The position numbers and the translations under genes were made by a program. Positions 1 through 9,666 of a stretch of DNA of 64,000 nucleotides are shown here, one piece after another (position 1 is the first letter of the stretch; every line of letters starts with the position of its first letter). The stretch comes from Nigrospora sphaerica (lineage: Eukaryota > Ascomycota > Sordariomycetes > Amphisphaeriales > Apiosporaceae): NCBI GenBank assembly GCA_018287875.1, contig JAGVVL010000017.1:2480001-2544000 (forward strand), given 5' to 3'. Below the pieces are notes generated by a model. It searched no databases. It saw nothing but the letters and a program-made list of their open reading frames with translations, and was not told the origin of the DNA.

Positions 1-177
1 CTGCGGCCGGTACCCCGGAGAAGAATAAAGGGGAAGCCAAAGGTGCAACTTTCCCCGTCGTCGAGGAGCTTGGGAGGGGAGGGGGCGAACGGCCCCGAGC
101 CGCAGCGGCCATTTGGGGGAGCCTTGGCGGGCTTGATGAACGCGTAGGGGCAGGGTTTGTCCTCGAGGTTCCCCCGT
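1..177 (-). CDS. Partial exon of an unidentified gene, cut by the left window edge
   Basis: On the minus strand a frame is open from the edge to about position 405, and its part below 177 looks coding: third positions are nearly all G or C, with peptide pieces such as NLEDKPCPYAFIKPAK and ESCTFGFPFILL. Codon use above 177 is much less biased (ATA, AAA, GCA), and a good acceptor (CCGCCGCAG) lies at 178-186, so I place the exon start at 177. No start codon is visible and the rest of the gene is outside the window. I do not recognise the family. The call rests on codon bias and one splice signal only, so it could be chance. Confidence 0.35.
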
Positions 178-1695
178 CTGCGGCGGCAGACGGCGGTATC
201 TGTGGGATGTTTTGCTCCTTTTGGTACCTCGGGCACTATCGGGATCACGTGGCTACAAGATGCATTCCCCTCCTCAACTATGAACCTTGCATCATCATAG
301 CACTCGGCGCCTATTATTTTGACACGGATTTTTCCCCCCTCGATATCGCCCCCACCTCGCGAGATATACACCGCAACCGGCCGTATAACAATGCACCAGT
401 TGGTAGTATGCGCAATTGGTCACATGGAAGACGGGGCTCCGCGCCTGAAACCGACTCCCTGGTTGGATTTTGGCGACGGCTTGCCTCTGGGGGTTCATAG
501 CCGAGCTGTCCTGAACGAAGGTACAGGTTCACTTTTCCCGCCCTCGCTTCCTGGTAAGACGAAGGCCGTACAACTGTTACGCTCTCTGGGGGCCACGAGG
601 GGACCGAGAGGTAAATCACCTTGTTGTCACCCGGATAGCCAGTCGGCCATGCCCTAGGTCTAGGTAGAGGTGGAGAAATGGGAGCTTGAGGGACAAGGAT
701 CCCTTCTACAGTCGAGATTCATGCCGCAGTCTGCGATTTTACGTGTATGAGGATCGGTGTAGAAGGGTGCGCAGACGCGTTTGGAGGTCGTGATGAGGCA
801 TGTCCAACTTGAATGAAGGTGGCAGACCGGCAAGGCATTTCAGACCAACGGTCTGGTTCGGTGTTGCTCCCGCCAAACAGCATGGAGCTGGGGAGCAGCT
901 CTATCTCACAATGAACGGCCCTACGGCGAATGGGCTAAGTGGCATGCGTCGACTTTGGTCTGGTCGTATGTGAGGCATCCTCTAGGTCCCATTGTGCTCC
1001 GGGCCCTGAACCAACTACATGCCAACTAGTAGCCAACGACGGAACCACTGTAACCTGGTCTCGACAACGTAACCCGTTGCCGAGCTACATAATCAAGTCA
1101 CTATAGTCAATTCTGGTAGTAAGCTTCTAGAAGCGCTCCTCCTATTTCCGAAGCAAATTTCCTCCCGCCCGCCTTCCCTCGCCGGTTGTCTCGCCCGCCT
1201 TTAACGCCCAGTCGCCTCGTAGTGGTTCCTCCCCTTTCGGCAACTAGTTATGCACGAAGCGTAGCGGCCGGCATCGACTATCCGCTGCTCTAAGAGAGCC
1301 CGGCATAGCATCACGGGCGGTCTATCCTCAAGTCGAAGGGCCCTGACTACCGATTCACCTAGCCCGCCCGACTAGCCTGCGGCTGACTCGAGCGAAGAGG
1401 GCGAAGAGGGGGAAGACGATGGCCTCATACGAGCAGCCGTTAGTCGCCCCGGGCTAACCCGCCGTGTAATCTGGGCGATCGAGCCCGGCCCGGCCTTCAT
1501 AAATATCCCATCCCGCGTCCGCTCCGCTCACTGGGCCCTTGTGCGCCTGCCCCCCTTCCCCCTCCCAGTTCCAGCTAGTCGCCTCGCAGAATCGCTCTCG
1601 CGCTCTCCCGAGAAGAAGCAAACAGGGTAAAACATACCCAAAGGACACGCTTGCACGTCCCTCAAGATGGCCCAGGAAGTGTAGGCACCCCCACC
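178..1695. other. Intergenic or intron-containing stretch without a recognisable gene
   Basis: Short overlapping frames occur on both strands between 207 and 657 but none has consistent codon bias or a family motif. If the left-edge exon is real, part of this stretch belongs to upstream introns or exons of that gene. The part from 1140 to 1690 is pyrimidine-rich on the plus strand and is the likely promoter and leader of the small gene that starts at 1696. Confidence 0.5.
1667..1684 (+). promoter_or_regulatory. Five-codon upstream ORF in the leader of the 1696 gene
   Basis: ATG GCC CAG GAA GTG TAG ends 11 bases before the start codon of the 97-residue gene. If the transcript starts upstream of 1667, scanning ribosomes would meet this ATG first. 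Its context (CAAGATGG) is fair, so it could damp translation of the main frame. Whether the leader includes it is not shown by the sequence. Confidence 0.35.
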
Positions 1696-2059
1696 ATGTT
1701 TTCGCGGCGACAGATGGCTAATCCTGACAGGCCGTTCTCCTTCGACGGAGGTATGTCGCGCCTCTGCACCGTGTGCCTTTTGAGACGTCCGAGAGCCGCT
1801 CGCTGACGCGGCGCGCGCAGATTGGACTCCCGATCGTCCTATGGCGGCCCAGGTCGCCGCCCTCGTCCAGACGCGGCTCGAGCAGGGCTGGGCACTCTTC
1901 CAGCTGCTCGAGGCAGCCGTTTACGGCGAGGTAGGCCTCGAGCCGTATACCGTCCCCTGGCTGTGGTTCGGGGCTATGATGGCCGAGGTTGAGCGTATGT
2001 ATGGTCGTTTGAGTTCCGAGGCTCGTGACAGGCCTATGGCTGACAATGTGGACCGGTGA
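1696..2059 (+). CDS. Two-exon gene for a 97-residue protein of unknown function
   Basis: Exon 1 (1696-1750) starts in a near-ideal context, CCACCATG. A 70-base intron (1751-1820) has donor GTATGT, a CTGAC branch site and acceptor GCGCGCAG. Exon 2 (1821-2059) ends in TGA. The join makes one Asp codon and extends the frame without a break. The product is acidic to neutral and mostly helical in appearance, with Trp and Tyr in the middle (VPWLWFGAMMAEVERMYG) and a short repeat of the pair Arg-Pro-Met before each helix-like block. No signal peptide or membrane segment is evident. An alternative start is the second Met at 1714. I recognise no family, so it may be a lineage-restricted gene. It converges on the regulator gene ending at 2339. 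Splice signals plus codon bias make coding likely; function is unknown. Confidence 0.6.
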
Positions 2060-2338
2060 ACAGAGCGTCTAAAGGATACGATAAAGTCTCGGCTATGATC
2101 GAGCAACGTGACGGGAGCAGGGATAGACGTTGAGGGGCCCGGGAAGGGATTGGGGACCCATAAGTTTTGCATGCGCGCGCGGGGGGCAGGTGCATGGCGC
2201 CGGGGCGTGATCTAATAATCCTTCTCATTGTTCCTTTCAGGCAATCGCCATATGCGTCAGGGTATACAATTCCGTTGCCACGCACTAATAGAGCCAATGC
2301 GGGGTTGTGTATCACTGTCACCTGATCATACAGCACAC

Positions 2339-4128
2339 TCAGACAGCTTTCTGGGCTGTAGGAGGGCTCGCAGTATCCCTACTCGAAGGCCCTGGCTCAG
2401 ACTGTGTATCCACGTCGACGAGCGGCACCTGTTCGGCATTGCGGAATAGCAGGTCCCGCCAAATGTTGAACTTGTCGCGACCCACCATGTGGCCCGGTCG
2501 CTGCGGTTGGTTCATGAACAACTTGGCAGTACCAAAGGTAGCCTCGGTGAAGTTGGTAATCTGGCGCAGATAAAAGGCGGCCCACGGATTGACTTTCAGG
2601 ACGTCCAAGGCAAGCTGGCGCTGCGTCATGGCGCACTCGGCGGCCTCGGCCTCGAACATGGGCAGATCGGTGCCCGATAACGAGCCGAGGCACCGGTCGG
2701 TGGCGGCGAGAAGCCCCAGGTTTGCGCCCAGCAGCTCGGCGCGTACGTCGGCATCGGAACGCGAGACACGCGCGTTACCCGTCACGGCAATGATGGCGTC
2801 AAAATCCTTACGCCATTGGAGCAGCTCGCCCCGGAAAGCCAGCACACGCTCGTAGACGGTCGTGAGGTCGTCCTCGGTGCCGCCGTTGATCAGGTTCGTC
2901 ACATCGCGCAGGTGACGGGGGAACTTGATGAAGATGCACCACGACGCGATGGCGATTGGGCTCCGCGCCGATATGAGTTCATCGTGCGCCGTGGCATAAC
3001 GGAGGAGCCGTTGCCACGGTGGATCGTCAAGGAAGCACGCCTGGTTCAAGCGGCAGCATTCAAAGACCTGTTTTGGAATGAGCAGGCCGCATCCGCAAGT
3101 GCCCCGTATGAGCGCAGGTGGCAGAGCTACTCACCATTGGACCCAGGAGAGACAGCAAGAGGGCCATTTCGTAGGCCGTCAGGAACCGCATAGGCCCCCT
3201 CATCTGAATGAGACGCGCGGCGCCGGCTATGTGCCTTTCCCAAGCCTCGGAACGCCGCGACTCGAGAAGCTGTTACGGCGTCAGTTAACATACCGGCTGG
3301 AGGAGCAGCAGCAGTGTTTCGGCGACCCACCTCGAACATACTCAAGACCTCGACGGCGCAGAGCACGTCGGGACTGGTCCAGCCCTCGCTATTCACCGCG
3401 GCTTGTAGGCTTTGCAAGGCCCGCCCGTATTGCATCATCTCAAAGGTCTCGGGAGGTCTCGCCGAGGGCACGAGCACACGCCTGGACCTGATGGCGAGGC
3501 AGCGAATGGCCTCATCTAGAAAGGGACTGTGGCCGTATCTGGAGGGCACGAAAGATAGGTAGGACCGCCGTCGACGACTGATCAGGTTGTTCAGCTCCTT
3601 GGTCGGCATTCCGAGTATGGCCGACGCCGTCCGGCCGACCTGAACGATGGTCAAGGCCGACAGGTCGAGGATGTTCATGCCGGTGCGGCTGGTCACCGTC
3701 TCAAGCCCCATGTCGGGCATGGGCCGGGGCGGCTTGGCCAGCTGACTCCGCCGGGCGACGACTTGGGTATTGGGGGCCGCGCCCGGGTTGGAGGACGCAG
3801 AAGAAGAGGAAGACGACGACGATGACGACGACGCCGACGACGAGGATGGCGGCGGCGGCGCCGTGGTCATTCTCGCGTCATCGCTAGTGGGTTCCAACTT
3901 GATGTGGGCAGGCCCTCGCGCCGGTGCCGTACTAGAAGTGCCCGGCTCGTCGGAGCGGTTGACGAAAATGGGCACCTGGCGTCGGTTCTGTTTTCCCCAG
4001 GTGCCGGAGCCCTTGCGGGCGGCGGCCGTGGCCGACATGGCACGCTTGCGAATCTTCTCCCGGGCCTTGCCATCGATGCTGCGGTTCTCCTGGTCCGTGA
4101 TGATGAACTCGAAGTTGCCGGGCGCCAT
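2339..4128 (-). CDS. Fungal_trans_2-type regulator protein lacking a Zn2Cys6 finger
   Basis: Three exons: 4128-3331, 3269-3135 and 3067-2339, with introns of 61 and 67 bases (donors GTGGGT and GTGAGT, acceptors AACAG and AACAG). They give 553 residues. The start is the first ATG in frame (MAPGNFEFI); the frame is open further up but only through a GTG. The N-terminal block (F-E-F-I, then a basic segment KAREKIRKRAM) is typical of ascomycete proteins that carry the fungal-specific regulator domain without the Cys6 DNA-binding cluster. A serine run (about residues 96-115) follows, encoded by tandem TCG/TCC-like codons. The C-terminal two thirds hold the family core, including WERHIAGAARLIQMRG and the NQACFLDDPPWQRLL block, helical throughout. 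Known relatives are nuclear regulators or of unknown role. Lacking its own finger, it may act through partners; that is inference. Confidence 0.88.
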
Positions 4129-6014
4129 GACGGCGGGACGAGGAGTGGTGACTCGTGCAGAGACTCGGGTCGGGCCCGGTACGGGAAAGACGGAAGTCGC
4201 TCTCCTGCCGCTGTTCAAGCCGAGCGATGCGCGTGGGGTGGAGAAGGCAAAGCCCGGCACGACCAGGAAAGAAGGCTATGGGAGCGAGGCGGGAAGAGAA
4301 GTCGCGGGGGTTTCAAATCACAGGTGATGCAGAGGGGAATGCTGGCAGTCGTCACACAAGACCACGAAAGGTAGTGATGAGGGCACAGGGGGGGAGGGAC
4401 GAAGTCGGTTGCCTAAGGACGAGACCTCGGAGTCCGTAGGGACGGACGGACCCCTTCGTACAGGCGCGGGGACACCTAAGCCTACTTACCAGTGCGTAGC
4501 ACCTCATCGAGGCTCGTCGCGGGACCCTGGAAGACGGCGACTGCGAGGGCGGGAGAGCAGGCGTTCCTTACGTAAGAGGGGTTGAACCGTTTCGGTAGCC
4601 CTACCGGACGTATAGTCAGGTTCGTACTGAATGGCACGCGAACGACTGGGGCGGGGGCCAGTCGCTGGAAAATGGATTGTGGCCTGGCGCATACGTCAAA
4701 CTCTATGCACGCCAAGCCGCCCAGCCCTTGCGCGATTCGGATGCTGGGCGACTAGCAGCTGCTTCTATTTTTACTGGGGCCGCAGAGCGTTCCTGCTTTC
4801 GCTAGTTGGGTTGTCGGGAAACTCGTGATAGGATTGCGGTGGTTGCGGGCCGGCAGTTCGTCACTAGTTCCGGCGAGACGCGACCCATGCATCCTGGAAA
4901 GCCCAGGTGGCGCCGGCGAGCGCCCCCGCCCGCACGAAAAAAGGCGACCTCGGGCGGACAGGCATCCATAACCGGGGGGAGAAGGAGGGGAAGGGAAAAA
5001 AAGGTAAAACACAAAGAGCCAATGAATCAATCCCACGGTGGCTGGAGGTGGGAGGAAAAGAGACGTACGAGGCTGGGCATCCGTCGGCCTTTCTGTCTTT
5101 CCCCCATCTTCTGTGCTTTTCCTTGCTCTTTCCCGCGTCCCTTCCCCGCCTCGCGTCTCCTCCCGCCTGGCATGCGCGCGTGATCCAAACTACAGCGGCT
5201 GCTGCCAACGCAACCACGCCCGCCCCCAAGCGCCAATGGCTCGGCGCTCCTTCTTCTACTCCTCGGGGTTCCCCTCTACCTCGGAATAGGTCGCGAGACC
5301 ACCCCTCCCGTCCGCTATGACCCAGGGCGAATGCCGTCATCGCGGGCCATGCATAGTGCTCTCAGGGATCCCATTCCTGGAATCCCCTCTCTTACCTCGC
5401 CGGTGGGCCGTGAGGCGGCGAATCAGGAAAGGACGAGCGCCGCAACCTAGACCTACCATGAATACTTGACACAAAGCACTCGCTGGTTTATCATCCGTTT
5501 TCCTTTTCGTTATTCATCGTCCCTACTTGGTCAGGAACGACGTGGCGGGCTAAGTTTCTATGCCTGCCGAGGGTGTGTAAGTGGTTTATGGGCAGCCGAG
5601 TCATGACCTGTGACTTGGATTAAGCCGGGCCTAGGCCGTCGGGCAGGGGGCCCCCGGTGGCTCGGTCAATAATATCCATCTCCCCGTGAAGCAAGCGTCC
5701 CATGGCAATCCTATTCTATTAGTGAGACCTCGGTGGCCCATACTGGCAGTCAGCGATCTCGAAGGCGGTGCCGCCGTAGCACGCACCGATGAAAAGAAGA
5801 GAAGAAAAGAGAAAGAAGAGAAAACAAAAGCACAGCGGTCATTCGCGCCCGACGACATTCGGGTCCGAGCACAGGGCAAACCCATATCCGGACCAAATCC
5901 GCCCCATTCACCTGCCTGCATGCCAAGCTCCGACCCTCAACCTTTGGTCCCGTCCCTCCCAGCGGCCCCATCAGCGAAAGCCTAGGAGCTAAACACAATG
6001 GGTACCCGCCAGGT
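4129..6014. other. Intergenic: regulator promoter and GT2 downstream region
   Basis: No convincing gene. On the minus strand a frame from 4715 to about 4495 ends at a good donor (TGGTAAGTAG, near 4485-4494). It could be a 5' leader exon of the regulator gene, spliced to an acceptor such as GGCAG near 4210, but its peptide has no recognisable motif. Purine- and pyrimidine-rich tracts occur at 4960-5010 and 5785-5830. Confidence 0.45.
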
Positions 6015-7665
6015 TCAAGAACCAACTTCCTTGACCCCTTTCTCCTGAACCGCCCCGAGCTTGTCAATTTTACGACCTTCCCAAGATGTCTGATCGACAT
6101 GTTAGTTCAAAGCAGACGTGCGCCGCATCTGGGCCGCGGGGTGAACTCACCTTCCACACCGTCACCCAGGCCCAGAGGTCCTGGATGATGTAGCAGTAGT
6201 CGGTTGCCAAGACCGCAAACCAGTGTCCCCGCATATACGGGTACTCCTCGAAGAAGGCCCAGTAGCTGGGGAGTGACTCATAGATGTAGAACGCCACAAA
6301 GGCCAGGCTGCTGCGGTTAGCTAGTACTCGTCGGTTGGTCGCGTTAGGGAGAGAGGACTTACACCGTCTGGGGATCCTTCTGTGCTGCAAAGACCCATGC
6401 GAGGATATGAACGGTACTGAAGAATGGTCGCGTGATACGCTCAATCGTCTTCCAGGCGACGTAGGGGTTTCTGGTTCATGTCAGCCGCGCCCTCAGTTGC
6501 GTCCAGAAAGCTTGCACCTGGTGGCGTTAGCCTGCGAGGGGTGACCCTACCGCCAAATCTGCGGAACGCCGAACAAGGTGCGGATATAGTGCTGTACGCT
6601 CGATCTCTCCCACCGGAAAATCTGGGTGATGAATTCGCTGTCTCGTCTGGCCGTGCGCCGAATAGTCGTGCCGGGAACGTCCTGAATGGCAATGGTCCAG
6701 TTGTGTTTCTGCGTCCATCGCGACAAAAAGGTGTCGTCGCCGACGTCCTGGGGGCCGCTGGAAAACACCCAGCGGTCGTTGAGGAAGGCATTCAAGAACT
6801 CGCCGTCTTGGACAATCTCGGTGCGGTAGGCGGCCAGCGGCCCAGCGATGACCCAGCACCAGTTCCCCAGGGTATGTGCGACTCTTAGTCCAGCGTTCCG
6901 CTTGGAGAGCATGCGTGCCAAACCAACCTCCCAGCCCGTGATGATAGCTGGATCCTGTCGCTCCTCGGGTATGTCGACATCCATTAGGGGACCGCAAGCG
7001 CCGACCTTGGCGTCCTCGAAGCAAGTCACGACGCCCTCCAGGAGCGTCTCGCTCCACGTGATGTGGTCGTCTGTCATTACGACGATGCGGCCAGTAGCAT
7101 GCTTGATAGCCTCGACGAGCTGCACTCGCTTGCCGGCCTTGGGTGCGTAAACGACCTTGATGAAACCCGTGGCCCGCAAGCCGGCCAGGCCCTCATCGCC
7201 GTCAATAGCCTTCTTCACCGTCTCCAATTCCTCCTCCACCGTCGAGATGATGATCTCCTTGGGCTTGTTCTTGGCCCAGAGGCTCAGGCAACGGAGGAAG
7301 ATGGCCGGCGCCTCCTTGGTGGGCACGACAACGCTGACGTCTGCAGGCGTGTATTTAGGCTCTTTGGCTGGAAGGGCGGGCGTGTACTTCACGGACTTTG
7401 CCAAAAGTAGATCAAGACGACCGTAGACCCTGCAATCCACTTAGATAGTGCGCAGCCTTGGGCGACAGTCTCTCCCGGAGTCGGGGATTACCACTTACAA
7501 CATGACCCACAGGATGGGAAGAGTCGCATAGTCGATGGCATTCAGAGCGCTCGCGATGGGAGGTAACAGAGTACCCACCATGGCAATGATCATGGCCTTC
7601 GTGGTGGAAATGCACAGATCGATCATAGGTCTCAAGGTGTCCATGATGGCGATCAAGACACCCAT
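6015..7665 (-). CDS. Membrane GT2 glycosyltransferase, polysaccharide (hyaluronan/Cps1-type) synthase
   Basis: Five exons: 7665-7499, 7429-6551, 6470-6363, 6307-6151, 6089-6015; introns of 69, 80, 55 and 61 bases, all GT-AG. The sum is 1386 bases, 461 residues. The N-terminus is hydrophobic (about residues 1-60, two or three membrane spans). The catalytic domain begins near residue 85 (PADVSVVVPT). It carries the processive GT2 signature: MTDDH at about 174-178, DVD at 206-208, GDD at 286-288 and QIFRW at 325-329. C-terminal spans follow (for example HILAWVFAA and WAFFEEY...GHWFAVLATDY). This architecture fits a plasma-membrane synthase that polymerises a UDP-sugar and extrudes the chain; the sugar cannot be read from sequence. 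Fungal relatives (Cps1 and the GT2 described in Zymoseptoria and Fusarium) are needed for normal hyphal walls. The start is the first ATG after an in-frame TGA; a further upstream exon is possible. Confidence 0.92.
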
Positions 7666-9135
7666 GATGGCGATGAAGAAAGGATGCAGACTGGCTACTC
7701 AAGCTGTCCTGGTAGCGGGTACCCCTCAGTGATTGAGTTGTTCTGTAGTTGGCTAGCTCTCGTTTCGTTCCTGCTTTGGGGGACCCTCCACGATGCAAGT
7801 GGGAGGAGATGGGAGAGTGCAAAGTAGAAGAGCAGCCCGAGGCGTGGAAGAGGTGCGTATACATACTGGCCACTTCTGTCCCTACAATGGGGAATCCGCC
7901 GTTGGGCCAGGGATCCGACCAATGCTCATTGGAAACTGTGCGACTGCGCGTGAATGAATGGACTGTTGCTTTCGTTGGCTGTGCCTTTGCTGCACACACG
8001 GCACGTGAATGACGAGGCTGTTGGTGCTGTTGGTTACCCTTCCGCTTCGCGCCCAAAAGAGTCACGGGATCCGGGCACAGCGGTGAAGTCATGCACAGGA
8101 TTCTCCTCCAATCACACTTTGTTTGTCGATTAATCTAGGTGCTAACTGAATGCTCTGGAGCTGGGGGAAAGCCTAGAACTTCACCAGCAGATGCCTCTTT
8201 CTTTTTCCTTGTTTTTTCCTTCCAAAAACCAGGAAGCAATTCTTTGTTTGTTTCCAACAAGACCTTGATCCCTCACCATAACTATATTTACCGCGAGCAT
8301 GACGTTAACAGAAGCTGATTGTATGACTGTTACGGCATGGGTACATAGGTACAAGGGCATGGGAATGCATGGACCACTGGCCGGTGGTACGTACCGCCGC
8401 TGGCTGGGTATACTCCTGCCAAACAGTGACTGAGAGGAGCCTGTTCCTCTTCTTTTCCTCTTCACCTGTAGTTTTCGCATCTCAATAGAACCTTCAGGGC
8501 ATCACCAGATCCCTCGTTCCTTGAACCGTGACAATGACCACCAATGCGTTAACCGCTCTCAATATAGATATCCATGGTTTTAGCCTCCCATTAACCCCAG
8601 CATGCCTAAGCAACGTAGACGCACCGGGAGACCCGTCCGTCAGTTTATCGGAGCTCGGGACAAGCGAGCGAGAGTGGTTCTTGCTCATGATCGAGGTTCT
8701 TGTGTAATATTGAACAGTATAGTACCAATACATGTCACGAAACAAAGGTGGTACAAAAAAGACACGGGATGCTGCTCCTCGACATTATTGCCAAATACAC
8801 AATATAGACAGCCTCATGTACTTTCAGCGGCCACAGTCTCATAGTCCATGAGCAGCTGTGCTGAGTGGCATAGTGATTAGCTCTTCAGGTATTTCCTGGT
8901 CTTGCATATGAATCAGAAAATGTAAATGCGTTCAAGATATGAGTTGGTAATGTATAGGGCATGTGCTGCACAAACTAAAATTTAAGATCCTGATGATCAC
9001 CACAGGCTGTCATACCGGTACATGTCAGGAGGTGGAGTAATTTTTTTCTTTCCCAAAATGACTTGCCGTACCATCTTTGGTTCTGAACTTTGTTACAACC
9101 TAAGGGTACCTGTGTAAACATCTAATTAGTGTTAA
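7666..9135. other. Intergenic, upstream of the GT2 gene
   Basis: A minus-strand frame (8092-7412) overlaps the first GT2 exon in another frame and has no motif. From about 8100 to 9130 the sequence becomes A/T-richer with stops in all frames. Nothing else recognised. Confidence 0.5.
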
Positions 9136-9229
9136 TATGCCCCCCTTCTCGGTCCACCAGGCCATTTCCTGCCAGCACGAACGCAACACAGCATCGACAT
9201 CACACACTACCTGAAGCAAGAAGCCGCAA

Positions 9230-9525
9230 CAACAGTAGAAGCTGCTACCAAGCAAACACAACCCTCAGGAGCCCAGGAAAGTAGACCAGGATGCCGGATT
9301 TGTACGGCCGAGGCCGCCGGGGTCCCAACCCCTACGTACGCCTGCGTATTGTCGACTGGCAGTCGGTCGCCCGGCCGCGGGTACTCGGGATACAATCCGT
9401 ACGGCTGGAACGCCGCCGCCCTGGTTCGCGACACACGCCGCTACTACCAGTGGCAGTCGGACTCGGCGGCGCGGATACGGCTTGCCCATTACACACGGTG
9501 GGCCGAGCGCAACTATGGATGTTGA
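9230..9525 (+). CDS. Possible terminal exon of a small unidentified gene
   Basis: A plus-strand frame is open from 9136 to a TGA at 9523-9525. Its last 48 codons use G or C heavily at third positions, unlike the A/T-rich DNA just upstream, and encode an aromatic- and arginine-rich tail (for example NPYGWNAAALVRDTRRYYQW). There is no ATG in this frame, so an upstream exon and a splice would be needed; candidate acceptors are CTCAG (9265-9269) and CCCAG (9274-9278). The coordinates given are the coding-like part only. It lies tail-to-tail with the OPT gene. No family recognised; it could also be a decayed fragment. Confidence 0.27.
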
Positions 9526-9666
9526 GGCAGCAGACAGTGGTAAAGCACCGAGTGTTCACGCAAGGGGCACCGGAGTAGCTGGGACTTGGGCTATAATTAC
9601 TGAGGCTAAGTCCTAGCACAACTACCTAAGAAGCACCGTCGTAGTACCGCTTAATCCATGAAACGC

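Noticed and set aside
7412..8092. 226-codon His-rich minus-strand frame
   Set aside because: Shifted frame over the first GT2 exon; its His run comes from ATC/ATG-rich codons of the true frame.
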